A stretch of 64,000 nucleotides of DNA from Demequina capsici (GCF_032102965.1 NZ_CP134880.1:2604001-2668000), one strand, 5' to 3'; shown: positions 44,608 to 53,630, counted from the stretch's first letter. The notes: generated by a model from the letters alone, not told the origin. Made by a program: numbers and translations.

Positions 44608-45708
44608 TCAGGATGCGTAGGTGTGGAGCCCCTGGAAGTACAGGTTGACGATGGTGAAGTTCATGATGAGAGCCACGAACGCTCCCACCGACACCCAGGC
44701 GGACTTGCGGCCCAGCCAGCCCGTGGTGGTGCGCGCGTGAAGATATGCCGCGTACAGCACCCAGATGACGAACGACCAGATCTCCTTGGGGTCCCAGCCC
44801 CAGTACCGGCCCCAGGCGTGCTCCGCCCAGATGGCGCCGGCCATCACGGTGAAGGTCCACAGCACGAAGCCGACGGCGTTGAGCCGGAACGCGACGCCCT
44901 CCAGCTTCTGCGCGCTGGGGACGGCCTCGAACCACCTGGTGCGCTGCGTCCACCTGACGATGACGTTGCGCCCCCTGGTCCCCAGACGGCTCATGGCACC
45001 GCCGCTGACCTCGCGCTGTCCGTCCGCGCGCTCGTACTGGAGCAGCTGCAGGACGGTCGCGGCGAACGCGACGACGAACACGCCGGTGGAGATGATCGCG
45101 ATGGACACGTGGATGACCAGCCAGAAGCTCTGCAGCGCGGGGCGCAGGCCGTCCGCGGCGGAGTACAGGACGGTCAGGCCGAGCCCGAGCGTCAGCGTCG
45201 CGAAGCCCATGACGCCGGCGCCCAGGTACGTGATGTCCTTGCGCGACTGGACGAACGCGAACACGGCCACCGCGGTCAGCGACCCGGTGATCGTGTAGCC
45301 GTACATGTTGGACCACGGCACGTGGTCGGCCTCGAAGAAGCGCGCGATCAGGCCGATCACGTGGAGCACCAGGCCCATGTACATGGCCGAGCGCGCCGCG
45401 CCGAGCGCGCGGTCGGCGGCGGACCGGCGTGGCTGGTCGGAGTCGTCGCCGTCGTCCACGACGAACGACGTCGCTCCCGATGCCATGGCGGCGACCGCGG
45501 CATCGTCCCCGTCGCGGGCGCCGACCGCGACCCTCTCACGGACCGGGGCCTCCGCCTTCACCTCCGAAGGGGCGTCGACGCCGCCTTCGCGCGCGCGGAT
45601 GCGCTCGTCGGCCACGCGGGACAGCCGGATGGACCAGGCGACCATGGCGACGGCGTACAGCGCCGCCGCGGCCCACAAGGTGATGATCGAAAGGAGCTGC
45701 GGGGACAT
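44608..45708 (-). CDS. ccsB: Cytochrome c biogenesis protein CcsB (ResC)
   Basis: 366 aa from the ATG at 45706-45708 (MSPQLLSIITLWAAAALYAV), with GGAGG inside the end of resB as ribosome site. About eight helices, with the tryptophan-rich haem-handling motif WAEHAWGRYWGWDPKEIWSF near residue 275 and conserved His residues in flanking helices. Together with ResB it moves haem out and ligates it to apocytochrome c (system II). Residues 30-100 form an acidic insert between helices that is longer than in Bacillus. Last gene of a five-gene operon. Confidence 0.94.
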   Translation of the reverse strand: MSPQLLSIITLWAAAALYAVAMVAWSIRLSRVADERIRAREGGVDAPSEVKAEAPVRERVAVGARDGDDAAVAAMASGATSFVVDDGDDSDQPRRSAADRALGAARSAMYMGLVLHVIGLIARFFEADHVPWSNMYGYTITGSLTAVAVFAFVQSRKDITYLGAGVMGFATLTLGLGLTVLYSAADGLRPALQSFWLVIHVSIAIISTGVFVVAFAATVLQLLQYERADGQREVSGGAMSRLGTRGRNVIVRWTQRTRWFEAVPSAQKLEGVAFRLNAVGFVLWTFTVMAGAIWAEHAWGRYWGWDPKEIWSFVIWVLYAAYLHARTTTGWLGRKSAWVSVGAFVALIMNFTIVNLYFQGLHTYAS

Positions 45709-45709
45709 C

Positions 45710-47386
45710 TCATTCCTCCTCGACGCGCCGCAAGCGGCCGGTGGCCGCATCGAGGACTCGACGCATCTCGTCTGCGGCCCCGGCGTCATGGGCGGGCGCC
45801 ATCATGGCCGCGCGCACCACTGTAGTCTGCTCGCCCGGATGGGAGCCCAGGGGAGCGATGATCCAGAGCCTGCGCCGGGGGGAGAACAGGCTGAAGGCGA
45901 GGCCGACGAGCGCGCCGATCGCCGCGGCGAGCAGCCACGGGAGCGACGGGTCGGCGCGCAGGTCGAAGGCCGCGTAGCGCAGGGTGCCGGTCCACGCGAA
46001 GGTGCCCAAGCCGTCGGGAAGCGTGACCGTCTCACCGGGAGATACCACCACGGACCACACGTCGCCCGCATCGTCCCTGAGGGGGCTCAGCTGCGACTGG
46101 TCCAGGATGTACACGTTCTGCGGGATGCCGGTGTCGAGCCCCAGGTTCCCGGTGTAGCCCTGCAGCAGCAGCACGGGGTTCTCGAGGTCGGGATAGATGG
46201 ACACCAGGCTGTCACCGCTCTGCGCGGCGGTGGGCAGCAGCGTCGCGACGAACCCGAGCTGTTCGCCCGACGTGACGTCCGGCACCTTGATGACGCCGGT
46301 CGATGTGTAGGACGCGTCCTGCGGCAGGAACGGCACCGCGTCGGAGAACGCGACGTTGCCGTCGGAGTCGGTGACGGTGATCTGCGGCGCGTAGCCGTTG
46401 CCCTGCAGGTAGATCTTGCCTCCGTCCACCTGCAACGGCCTGTTCACCTGGATGGTGGTCGAGTACGGGTCGCCGTCGGGCTCCTGGAAGGTCACGTGGG
46501 CCGTGAAGTCCTCAGGCATGCCGGAGGCGGCGAACGTCGCGTCCAGCTTGTCGAGCGTCAGGCGGAACGGATCCAGGCTGGACTCCTGGAACAGGTTGCC
46601 GGAGCTGAACGAGTCGTAGTCCACCACGGCGTTCGTGAAGGAGCCGCCCTCCACGATGATCGCCTGGCCGCGGTAGGTCAGCAGCGAGCCGACGCCCACC
46701 GCCGCGAGGATGCACACGAGCGACACGTGGAACAGCAGGTTGCCTGCCTCACGCAGGCTCTCGCGGCTGGCGGACAGCACCAGCTCGGTCTCGGCGTCGC
46801 CTCCGCGGCTGGGACGCTCGTCGATGCGCACGCGCCAGCCCGTCAGCGAGGCGAACCAGGCGGGACGGCGCAGCGCGAACGTGCGGGTTCCTGCGGTGGC
46901 CTGCGCCCTGAAGAACATCGGTCGGAGGTGCCGCTCCGCCGCGGAGAGCACGTCGCGCGCCTCCGACCGCACCTCGACCTGGTCGCGGTTCTCGTAGCGG
47001 TCGAGCCGTGCGGGCGCCATGGGCACCTCCGCGCGGAGGTTGCGCCAGTACACGCGGACGCGCGGCAGGATGCAGCCGATCAGCGACAGGAACAGCAGCA
47101 CGTAGATGGCCGTGAACCACGCCGACCCGAACACGTCGAAGAAGCCCATCGCGTCGAGCGCGCGCCCCCACCATCCGTACTCGGCGATGAAGGCCTTCAC
47201 ATCCGCCGGGTTGAGCGGGGTCTGCGGCAGGATCGAGCCGGGGACGGACGCGAGGGCGAGCAGCAGCAGGAGGATCAGCGCCACACGCATCGACGTGACC
47301 TGACGCCAGATCCACCGCATCCACCCGCGGAATCCCAGCCGTGGCGCGTCGGCGATCGCGTAGTTGTCGATCTTGAGGCGGGCCAT
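45710..47386 (-). CDS. resB: Cytochrome c biogenesis protein ResB (Ccs1)
   Basis: 558 aa from the ATG at 47384-47386 (MARLKIDNYAIADAPRLGFR), sharing one base with the ccdA stop. Three N-terminal helices including RVALILLLLLALASVPGSIL and TAIYVLLFLSLIGCILPRVR, a large extracytoplasmic domain (about 210-500), and a final helix (PWLLAAAIGALVGLAFSLFS). It is the partner of CcsB in the haem lyase complex of system II. Confidence 0.93.
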   Translation of the reverse strand: MARLKIDNYAIADAPRLGFRGWMRWIWRQVTSMRVALILLLLLALASVPGSILPQTPLNPADVKAFIAEYGWWGRALDAMGFFDVFGSAWFTAIYVLLFLSLIGCILPRVRVYWRNLRAEVPMAPARLDRYENRDQVEVRSEARDVLSAAERHLRPMFFRAQATAGTRTFALRRPAWFASLTGWRVRIDERPSRGGDAETELVLSASRESLREAGNLLFHVSLVCILAAVGVGSLLTYRGQAIIVEGGSFTNAVVDYDSFSSGNLFQESSLDPFRLTLDKLDATFAASGMPEDFTAHVTFQEPDGDPYSTTIQVNRPLQVDGGKIYLQGNGYAPQITVTDSDGNVAFSDAVPFLPQDASYTSTGVIKVPDVTSGEQLGFVATLLPTAAQSGDSLVSIYPDLENPVLLLQGYTGNLGLDTGIPQNVYILDQSQLSPLRDDAGDVWSVVVSPGETVTLPDGLGTFAWTGTLRYAAFDLRADPSLPWLLAAAIGALVGLAFSLFSPRRRLWIIAPLGSHPGEQTTVVRAAMMAPAHDAGAADEMRRVLDAATGRLRRVEEE

Positions 47387-48165
47387 CAGATCGCCACCCA
47401 GTAGCCGTCGATCCAGCCCTGCAGCACCGCGGTGAAACGGTCCCACAGGCCGGTCACGAGCGCCACGCCCAGGACGATGAGCAGGGCGCCGCCCACCCGC
47501 ATGAGCGCAAGCCGATGCCGCCGCAGCCAGCCGAGGACCCTGCCTGAGCGCTCGAACCAGAACGCGAGCGCGAGGAAGGGCAGGCCGAGCCCGAGGCAGT
47601 AGGCGAACGCGAGGATCGCGCCCTGCGCCTGGGAGCCCTCGTTGAGCCCCAGCGTGAGCACCGCGGACAGCGTGGGGCCGATGCAGGGCGTCCAGCCGAG
47701 CCCGAACGCTGCGCCCAGGAGCGGCGCCCCCAGGAGGCCCGCGCGGGGGCTCACATGCACGCGACGCTCGGCCTGGAGGAACGGCATGGCGCCCATGAAC
47801 CCGAAGCCGAGCACGATGATCAGCACGCCGAGCACCCTGGTGACGACGTCCATCTGCGCCTGGAGCTGCGCGCCCGCCGAGGACGCGAGGAAGCCGAGCG
47901 CGACGAACACCGCTGAGAAGCCCAGCACGAACAGCAGCGCGCCCAGCACCAGGCGCGGTCGGCTGGCCCGGTCACGGGTGCTGACTCCGACGCCCGCGCC
48001 GGCCATGCCGGACACGTAGCCCAGGTAGCCGGGCACCAGCGGGACGACGCAGGGCGAGGCGAAGCTCACCAGTCCCGCCAGCATGGCCACGGGGATGCCG
48101 ATGAGCAGCGAGCCGGTGAGCACCTGCTGGGCGAGGTCGCCGCCCAGCGAGGCGATGACGGTCAC
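47386..48165 (-). CDS. ccdA: Thiol-disulfide carrier CcdA
   Basis: 259 aa from the GTG at 48163-48165, overlapping the tlpA stop as GTGA; a longer frame upstream shadows that gene. Six helices. The two redox Cys are in SFASPCVVPLVPGYLGYVSG and GLGWTPCIGPTLSAVLTLG, each followed by Pro-rich turns typical of CcdA. It carries reducing power across the membrane to TlpA/ResA, which keeps apocytochrome Cys reduced. Confidence 0.95.
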   Translation of the reverse strand: MTVIASLGGDLAQQVLTGSLLIGIPVAMLAGLVSFASPCVVPLVPGYLGYVSGMAGAGVGVSTRDRASRPRLVLGALLFVLGFSAVFVALGFLASSAGAQLQAQMDVVTRVLGVLIIVLGFGFMGAMPFLQAERRVHVSPRAGLLGAPLLGAAFGLGWTPCIGPTLSAVLTLGLNEGSQAQGAILAFAYCLGLGLPFLALAFWFERSGRVLGWLRRHRLALMRVGGALLIVLGVALVTGLWDRFTAVLQGWIDGYWVAI

Positions 48166-48833
48166 TCGGCGGTCCCGGCGTCGGCAGTGGCCGAAGCGGT
48201 CGCGTCGGACGCGGTCGGGTCGACGGAGGCCGCACCGGTCCCTTCGAGGTCGGCGAGGTCGAGCGTGAGCCCGGTCGACGCGGCAGCGTCGAGCACGAGC
48301 GAACGGAGCGTCGAGGGCTCCACGCGGCCGACGACGCGGGCGTAGAGCCTGCCCTCGGGATCCAGCACCAGCGAGGTCGGGACGGCGTTCATGGCGATCA
48401 CGCCCTGCAGCTGCGAGGTGGCGCCGCCGTCCTTGTCGTCGATGCTGGGGTAGGCGATGCCGAAGGTCCGCTCGAATGCGGCCGCGGTCTCGGCTCCGTC
48501 GCGCGAGTTCACGCCGACCAGCTGGACACCGTCCTCCGCGTCGAGCGCGGCGAGGTCGGCGGCCTCCGCACGGCACGGCGGGCAGGCCGCGTACCAGGCG
48601 TTGATGACGACCACCTGGCCGCGCCAGTCCGCGGTGTCCACGGCGGTGCCGTCGAAGGCCGTGCCGGTGAGGTCCAGCTCCTGCCTGTCGGAGTCGCTGA
48701 AGATGGTGACGGTGCCATCGCCGCTCACGTAGCCAGGCGACTGCGCGGCGTCGGGCGGCGAGCACGCGGCGAGCGCCAGCACCACGGCCACGACGATGGC
48801 CGCGAAGATGATCAGCCGGGAGCCACGCTTCAT
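48162..48833 (-). CDS. TlpA/ResA-like thioredoxin lipoprotein
   Basis: 223 aa from the ATG at 48831-48833. Lipoprotein signal (AAIVVAVVLALAACSPP), then a thioredoxin fold with the active site INAWYAACPPCRAEAADLAA (CPPC) and the cis-Pro loop NAVPTSLVLDPEG. The last 20 residues are a low-complexity Ala/Thr/Asp tail. It reduces apocytochrome c with electrons from CcdA. Overlaps the phosphatase gene upstream and ccdA downstream by 4 bases each. Confidence 0.92.
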   Translation of the reverse strand: MKRGSRLIIFAAIVVAVVLALAACSPPDAAQSPGYVSGDGTVTIFSDSDRQELDLTGTAFDGTAVDTADWRGQVVVINAWYAACPPCRAEAADLAALDAEDGVQLVGVNSRDGAETAAAFERTFGIAYPSIDDKDGGATSQLQGVIAMNAVPTSLVLDPEGRLYARVVGRVEPSTLRSLVLDAAASTGLTLDLADLEGTGAASVDPTASDATASATADAGTAE

Positions 48834-49459
48834 CGCGGTACCTCGATGTGCGCGGCTGGCTCGCGGTACTCCATCGCCACCGGCTCGCCACCTTCGAACG
48901 TGAACGACGTGAGCGACGCGAGACCGCACTCGCGGCTGCGAGGGTCATGGAGCAGGGAACGATGCTCGTAGGTGGAGCGCGCCACCCAGATGGGCAGCTG
49001 GTGGCTCACCATCAGGGTCTCGCCCTCCGGGGTCGCGGCGGCCGCGTCCCGCAACGCCGACCACATGCGCGCGGACTGCTCCTTGTACGGCTCGCCCCAC
49101 GACGGCTTCCAGGGGTTGCGGAGCCGCCACAGCGCGCGCGGATTGAGGAAGTCCTTGGGGCCGGACGGCAGCGGGTCGCCCTCCCAGATGTTGCCTGCCT
49201 CGATGATGCGCGGCTCCGTGTCGATCTCGACCGCGAACGCGGCGGCGATGGGGGCGGCGGTCTCCTGCGCGCGCTGCAGCGGGGAGGCGACGACGCGTCG
49301 GATGTCCACGGCCCGCTCGACCAGGTCCGCGGCGACCGCGTCGGCCATGGCACGGCCGGCCTCGGACAGGCGGAAGCCTGGCAGGCGGCCGTACAGGACC
49401 TTGTCTGGATTATGGACGTGGCCGTGGCGCAGCAGATGGACGACGGGCATGGGCCCCAT
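48830..49459 (-). CDS. Histidine phosphatase family protein
   Basis: 209 aa. The RHG catalytic motif is VVHLLRHGHVHNP at the N-terminus, with the second Arg in VVASPLQRAQETAAPIA, Glu in EPRIIEAGNIWEG and the distal His in ETLMVSHQLPIWVA. It belongs to the phosphoglycerate-mutase-like group; substrate unknown. Starts at 49465 (GTG), 49459 (ATG) and 49450 (ATG) are all possible; the family usually begins one or two residues before VVHLLRHG. It heads the cytochrome c maturation operon, with which it overlaps by 4 bases. Confidence 0.88.
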   Translation of the reverse strand: MGPMPVVHLLRHGHVHNPDKVLYGRLPGFRLSEAGRAMADAVAADLVERAVDIRRVVASPLQRAQETAAPIAAAFAVEIDTEPRIIEAGNIWEGDPLPSGPKDFLNPRALWRLRNPWKPSWGEPYKEQSARMWSALRDAAAATPEGETLMVSHQLPIWVARSTYEHRSLLHDPRSRECGLASLTSFTFEGGEPVAMEYREPAAHIEVPR

Positions 49460-49540
49460 TGTCACCCGGACTTAGGTCCCCGCGGTACCCGCCGGGGTAA
49501 AGGGCGGGACACGGAACGCGCAGAGATCGCTGAGAGCGCG

Positions 49541-49792
49541 TCAGACGGCGTCGTGCCTGGCGAGCGCGGCAGCGAGCAGCGTGGGCTCGATCCTCCAGAA
49601 CGCGACGGTCTCGCCGTCCACGGTGACCACGGGGACCTCCTCGCCGTAGCGCTCCTTCAGCGCCGGGTCGGCGTCGATGTCGACCTCCGTCCACAGGACG
49701 CCCCGGTCCGCGCAGACGGCCTGGACCACGCCGCGCCCTTCGTCGCACAGATGACAGCCCTGGCGGCTGTACAGCACCACTCGCTCCGTCAT
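49541..49792 (-). CDS. Glutaredoxin-like protein (DUF836 type)
   Basis: 83 aa from the ATG at 49790-49792 (MTERVVLYSRQGCHLCDEGR); a longer frame upstream is not supported. The CHLC active site and EVPVVTVDGETVAFWRIEP with cis-Pro are those of small glutaredoxin-like proteins. A TATCCT box 6 nt before the ATG implies a leaderless message. In actinobacteria this gene commonly neighbours the HAD phosphatase that diverges here. Confidence 0.88.
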   Translation of the reverse strand: MTERVVLYSRQGCHLCDEGRGVVQAVCADRGVLWTEVDIDADPALKERYGEEVPVVTVDGETVAFWRIEPTLLAAALARHDAV

Positions 49793-49798
49793 GCGATC

Positions 49799-49804
49799 AG
49801 GATA
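49799..49804 (-). promoter_or_regulatory. -10 box for leaderless glutaredoxin gene
   Basis: TATCCT on the minus strand, 6 nt before the ATG at 49792. Confidence 0.5.
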
Positions 49805-49945
49805 GGTCGCTCGCCGCGGGGCCGCCGCAGGCTCGGGCGCGAGGAGCCGCGGCCGAGCCCTCGTCCACGCGCGACGCGCCCGGATGTCAACTGTGGTGCT
49901 CCCCACAAGCGCCTCGAAGGTCACGGGAACATCACGGCCGCTCGC

Positions 49946-49951
49946 TAGAGT
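49946..49951 (+). promoter_or_regulatory. -10 box for leaderless HAD gene
   Basis: TAGAGT, 7 nt before the GTG at 49959; it rules out the longer frame that starts upstream. Confidence 0.5.
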
Positions 49952-49958
49952 GGGTCGG

Positions 49959-50819
49959 GTGACTGCCCGTCAGCCCGCCCCCGAGCCTGGCACGCGGATC
50001 GCGGCGTTCTTCGACGTCGACAACACGATCATTCGCGGCGCCAGTGCTTTCCATATCGCCAGGGGCCTCAAGCAGCGTGGCTTCTTCACCAACCGGGACC
50101 TGTTCCACTTCGCGTGGGAGCAGTTCAAGTACAACATCTTCGGCGAGTCCAAGGAGCAGATGGCGTCGCTCCGCTCGGAGGCGCTGTCGATCGTCAAGGG
50201 CTGGTCCGTCGCAGAGATGAACGCGATCGGCGAGGAGGTGTACGACGAGGTCCTCGCGTTGCGCATCTTCCCTGGCACCAAGGCGATCATCGACGAGCAC
50301 CGAGCCCAGGGCCACGAGGTTTGGCTGGTCACCGCCTCTCCCGTGGAGATCGGCCGGCTGATCGCCCGCCGCCTGGGCGCGACCGGAGCGCTGGGCACCG
50401 TCGCCGAGCAGAAGGGCGGCTACTACACGGGCGTCCTGGTCGGCTCGATGCTGCACGGTTCGCACAAGGCCGACGCCGTCACCGTGCTCGCCGAGGAGCG
50501 TGACCTCGCGCTCCGATCCAGCTTCGCCTACGGCGACTCCATGAACGACGCGCACATGCTCGAGACGGTCGGCCATCCGTGCGCGATCAACCCGGACCGA
50601 CGGCTGCGCGCCCACGCCAGGCGGTGCGGCTGGCCCGTGAAGGACTTCCGCGGCCGCAACTCCCAAGGTCGCCGCAGCATCGCCCGCGCATCCATGACCG
50701 GATCGGTGTGGGCGCTCATGCAGGTGCTGCGCGGCATCAAGCGCGCGTTGCTGGCTCCGTTCAGGCGGGGGCGCGGCGACGACCTTGCCGCGGACAACCC
50801 TCAGGCACGCAAGCTGTAG
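49959..50819 (+). CDS. HAD-IB family phosphatase (SerB-like)
   Basis: 286 aa from the GTG at 49959. HAD motif I is AAFFDVDNTIIRGAS (DxDNT), motif II VTASPVEIG, motif III the Lys in HGSHKADAV, and motif IV AYGDSMNDAHMLETVGH. The insert domain is helical, as in phosphoserine phosphatase relatives and the actinobacterial morphological-differentiation-inhibitor group. Substrate unknown. The C-terminus is basic and Arg-rich. A strong hairpin lies downstream at 50879. Confidence 0.9.
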   Translation: MTARQPAPEPGTRIAAFFDVDNTIIRGASAFHIARGLKQRGFFTNRDLFHFAWEQFKYNIFGESKEQMASLRSEALSIVKGWSVAEMNAIGEEVYDEVLALRIFPGTKAIIDEHRAQGHEVWLVTASPVEIGRLIARRLGATGALGTVAEQKGGYYTGVLVGSMLHGSHKADAVTVLAEERDLALRSSFAYGDSMNDAHMLETVGHPCAINPDRRLRAHARRCGWPVKDFRGRNSQGRRSIARASMTGSVWALMQVLRGIKRALLAPFRRGRGDDLAADNPQARKL

Positions 50820-50878
50820 CGCCACGCCGCACCCGCCAGCTCCCGCAGGAGTCGCACCTCGAGGCGCCGGAACGCACG

Positions 50879-50908
50879 AGGCCCGCGCCACCTGGGTGGC
50901 ACGGGCCT
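50879..50908. terminator. Bidirectional hairpin terminator
   Basis: Stem AGGCCCG-c-GCCACC paired with GGTGGC-a-CGGGCCT around a 2-nt centre, between the convergent HAD and bS22 genes. No U-tract follows on either side, as is common in actinobacteria. Confidence 0.7.
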
Positions 50909-50941
50909 GTGATGTCGTCACGCCGCGAGCGGCGCGGGCGA

Positions 50942-51040
50942 CTACTTCTTGTTGCGGCGCTGGTGGCGCGTCTTGCGAAGGAGCTTGCGGTGCTTCTTCT
51001 TCGACATGCGCTTGCGGCGCTTCTTGATGACGGAACCCAT
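50942..51040 (-). CDS. Mini ribosomal protein bS22 (AURKAIP1/COX24 type)
   Basis: 32 aa, begins [20 protein letters not shown] and ends HQRRNKK; more than half of the residues are Lys or Arg. This is the short basic actinobacterial protein found near the decoding centre of mycobacterial 30S subunits and related to the mitochondrial COX24 tail. GAGG with 10 nt spacing precedes the ATG at 51038-51040. It is too short for ordinary gene callers. The BldC-like gene 65 bases upstream on the same strand is a usual neighbour. Confidence 0.92.
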   Translation of the reverse strand: MGSVIKKRRKRMSKKKHRKLLRKTRHQRRNKK

Positions 51041-51105
51041 GGGTACCTACCTCGAGATCGACGAACTTGTGGGCGTCCTGCGCGCAGGACGCGACAGACA
51101 GTGGA

Positions 51106-51345
51106 CTAGCCTACCGCGCCTGCGGACCTGTCGTCATCTTCGGTGATAAGGCCGCCGTTCAGCTCAGCCTGGCGCATGAACTCGTCGACCGCGGCCTGCG
51201 GGACCCGGAAGGACCTGCCGAAGCGCACCGCAGGCATGTCGCCCGCGTGCACCCAGCGATACACGGTCATGCGGGACACCCTCAGCATGTCCGCCACCTC
51301 CGCGACGGTCAGGAAGGTGGTGCGCGGCGCGTTGTCCTCGGCCAT
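51106..51345 (-). CDS. BldC-like MerR-type helix-turn-helix protein
   Basis: 79 aa. A single winged helix-turn-helix spans residues 11-60: FLTVAEVADMLRVSRMTVYR, WVHAGDMPAVRFGRSFRVPQ. It lacks the MerR dimerisation helix, as BldC does; BldC binds cooperatively to repeats in DNA and times development in Streptomyces. The ATG at 51345 has AAGGAGA upstream and a well-spaced promoter (TTCACA, 17 bp, TACAGT) that overlaps the promoter of the divergent potassium transporter operon. Confidence 0.9.
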   Translation of the reverse strand: MAEDNAPRTTFLTVAEVADMLRVSRMTVYRWVHAGDMPAVRFGRSFRVPQAAVDEFMRQAELNGGLITEDDDRSAGAVG

Positions 51346-51400
51346 GTCCAGGTGTCTCCTTCAGCTCATCCAGCGCAGATATCGGCTGAATGCTCCCTCC

Positions 51401-51429
51401 ACTGTAGGGGCTGATGTGACAGTTGTGAA
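51401..51429 (-). promoter_or_regulatory. Promoter of BldC-like gene
   Basis: -35 TTCACA (51424-51429) and -10 TACAGT (51401-51406) with a 17-bp spacer, on the minus strand. Its -35 overlaps the -35 of the divergent trkH promoter. Confidence 0.6.
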
Positions 51430-51451
51430 GAACAACGAAAGTGTCGATAGT
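51423..51451 (+). promoter_or_regulatory. Promoter of trkH-trkA operon
   Basis: -35 TTGTGA (51423-51428) and -10 GATAGT (51446-51451) with a 17-bp spacer, on the plus strand. Confidence 0.55.
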
Positions 51452-51545
51452 GGGGTGAGGAGCGTCACTACGATGGCCCCCAGCCCCGTGCGGACGGGGT
51501 TCGACATACCGATCTGCACGCCCGCGGGCGCGCGAGGGGACGTGG

Positions 51546-52937
51546 ATGGACAGGCTGCACGGTTGGCGTGACGCCGTCGGCGAATGGTTCGACCAGATCG
51601 CCCTTCAGACGCCGGCCCGGCTCGCCGTCGGCGGGTTCGCCACCATCATCCTGCTCATCACAGGCCTGCTGTCGCTGCCGTTCGCCACGGCGTCGGGCCA
51701 GCGCGCACCCTTCGCCGACGCCCTGTTCACCGCCACCTCGGCCGTCTGCGTCACGGGCCTCACCACGGTCGATACCGGGCTCTACTGGTCGGACTTCGGC
51801 CGCGCAGTGATCCTGGTGGGCATCAAGATCGGTGGCCTGGGGATCATGACCCTCGCCTCGTTCCTGGGCCTGGCGGTGTCGCGTCGCCTGGGCCTCACCC
51901 AGCGCATGCTCGCGGCCGACGAGGCGCGCGCGGGCGGGCTGGGCGACGTGAAGCACCTGCTGCGCACCATCCTCATCGTGTCCACCGGCGTGGAGCTGAC
52001 GATCACGCTGATCCTGTTCCCCAGCCTCTGGCGGGACGGCCTGCCACCCCTGACAGCCGCGTGGCACGCGCTGTTCTACGCGGTGTCCGCCTTCAACAAC
52101 GCCGGATTCGTCCCGAACGACACCGGCCTCGTCGAGTACGCGGGCGACCCGTGGGTCGCGCTTCCCGTCGCGATGGGCGTCTTCATCGGCGCGCTCGGGT
52201 TCCCTGTCTACCTCAACCTCATCCGCGCCTGGCGCAAGCCGCGCACGTGGAGCCTCCACACCAAGATCACGCTCGTGATGGTCGCGCTTCTCAGCGTCTT
52301 CTCCGCCGGCATGCTCGCTCTGTTCGAGTGGAACAACCCCACGTCGCTCGGCGCGGAGCCGGTCGGGACCCGGCTCATCACCCTGTTCTTCGCGAGCGTC
52401 GATCAACGCTCCGGTGGATTCGCTGCGATCAGCCACGAGGGCTTCCATGAGCACACGTGGCTGCTCGAGGACGTCCTCATGTTCATCGGCGGCGGCTCGG
52501 GAGGCACCGCGGGCGGCATCCGCGTGACGACGCTCGCCGTGCTGCTGCTCGCGGTCGCGGCGGAGGCGCGCGGTCGGAGGGACATCGAGGCCTTCGGCAA
52601 GCGCATCGGCACCGAATCGCTCCGCCTGGCCGTCGCGGTCACCCTCATCAGCCTCTTCTTCGTGATCATCGGCACCGGCGCCATCCTGATGTTCACTTCC
52701 AACCTGCACTGGAGCCTCGACAAGGTGCTCTTCCAAGTAGTCTCGGCGTATGCGACATGTGGGCTGTCCGTCCTGTCGTCCGAGCAGGTGGCCCAGATGC
52801 CGGAGATCGTCAAGCACATCACCTCGGCGCTCATGTTCGTCGGCCGCCTCGGGTCCGTCACCGTGGCCGCGTCGCTCGCGCTGAACAAGCAGCGTCGGGT
52901 GATCCGGTACCCGTCAGAAAGGCCCCTCATTGGCTAG
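51546..52937 (+). CDS. trkH: TrkH/KtrB-type potassium channel subunit
   Basis: 463 aa membrane protein with four M1-P-M2 repeats. The selectivity filter Gly of each repeat is seen in SAVCVTGLTTVDTG, AFNNAGFVPND, SVDQRSGGFAAIS and YATCGLSVLSS. The intramembrane loop of the third repeat appears as GGGSGGTAGGIRVTT. It takes up K+ and needs the TrkA/KtrA ring for gating. Its length is nearer KtrB than E. coli TrkH. The stop overlaps the TTG start of trkA by 8 bases. Confidence 0.95.
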   Translation: MDRLHGWRDAVGEWFDQIALQTPARLAVGGFATIILLITGLLSLPFATASGQRAPFADALFTATSAVCVTGLTTVDTGLYWSDFGRAVILVGIKIGGLGIMTLASFLGLAVSRRLGLTQRMLAADEARAGGLGDVKHLLRTILIVSTGVELTITLILFPSLWRDGLPPLTAAWHALFYAVSAFNNAGFVPNDTGLVEYAGDPWVALPVAMGVFIGALGFPVYLNLIRAWRKPRTWSLHTKITLVMVALLSVFSAGMLALFEWNNPTSLGAEPVGTRLITLFFASVDQRSGGFAAISHEGFHEHTWLLEDVLMFIGGGSGGTAGGIRVTTLAVLLLAVAAEARGRRDIEAFGKRIGTESLRLAVAVTLISLFFVIIGTGAILMFTSNLHWSLDKVLFQVVSAYATCGLSVLSSEQVAQMPEIVKHITSALMFVGRLGSVTVAASLALNKQRRVIRYPSERPLIG

Positions 52938-53595
52938 CAACGAGACCACCTCCTCGGGCGTCCTGGTCATCGGCCTGGGCCGCTTCGGGTCCGCGCTCGC
53001 GGACGAGCTGGACAGCATGGACGTCGAGGTGCTCGCCGTCGAGCGGGACGCCGCGCTCGTCGAGCGGTGGTCCAAGCGCCTGCCCGTCGTCGAGGCCGAC
53101 GCCACGGACCCGCGCGCCATGGAGCAGATCGGCGCCTCCGACTTCGGCGCGGCCGTCGTCGGCGTCGGCACCTCCCTCGAGGCCTCCGTGCTCATCACGG
53201 GAAACCTGGTCGACGTGGGCATCCCGGAGATCTGGGCCAAGGCGATCTCCGTGGAGCACAAGCGCATCCTCCAGCGCATCGGCGCCCACAACATCGTCCT
53301 TCCCGAGACCGAGTCGGGCACGCGCGTCGCCCACTCCGTCGGCGGCAAGATGCTCGACTACATCGAGGTCGAGGACGGGTTCGCGATCGTCAAGATGCGC
53401 GCCCCCAAGGAGACCCACAACTTCCGGCTCGAGGAGCTGGACCTTCGCAACAAGTGGGACCTGCAGGTCATCGGCGTCAAGGTGCCTGGCGAGGACTTCG
53501 AGTACGGCGGCCGCGACACGCTCATCACTCCTGACTGCATCCTGGTGGTCGGAGGAGACTCGGACGTGCTGGAGCGCTTCTCACAGCGACCGTAA
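52930..53595 (+). CDS. trkA: TrkA/KtrA-type RCK nucleotide-binding subunit
   Basis: 221 aa. The RCK_N Rossmann fold begins SSGVLVIGLGRFGSALADEL (GxGxxG) with an acidic end of strand 2 (VLAVERDA), and a C-terminal RCK_C domain starts near residue 138 (YIEVEDGFAIVKMRAPKETH). It binds ATP/ADP or NAD(H) and gates the TrkH channel. The TTG start lies inside the end of trkH. Single RCK unit, so KtrA-like. Confidence 0.95.
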   Translation: MASNETTSSGVLVIGLGRFGSALADELDSMDVEVLAVERDAALVERWSKRLPVVEADATDPRAMEQIGASDFGAAVVGVGTSLEASVLITGNLVDVGIPEIWAKAISVEHKRILQRIGAHNIVLPETESGTRVAHSVGGKMLDYIEVEDGFAIVKMRAPKETHNFRLEELDLRNKWDLQVIGVKVPGEDFEYGGRDTLITPDCILVVGGDSDVLERFSQRP

Positions 53596-53630
53596 GCGGC
53601 GCCGCGGGGGCGGCGTGGACGGAGGGGACC

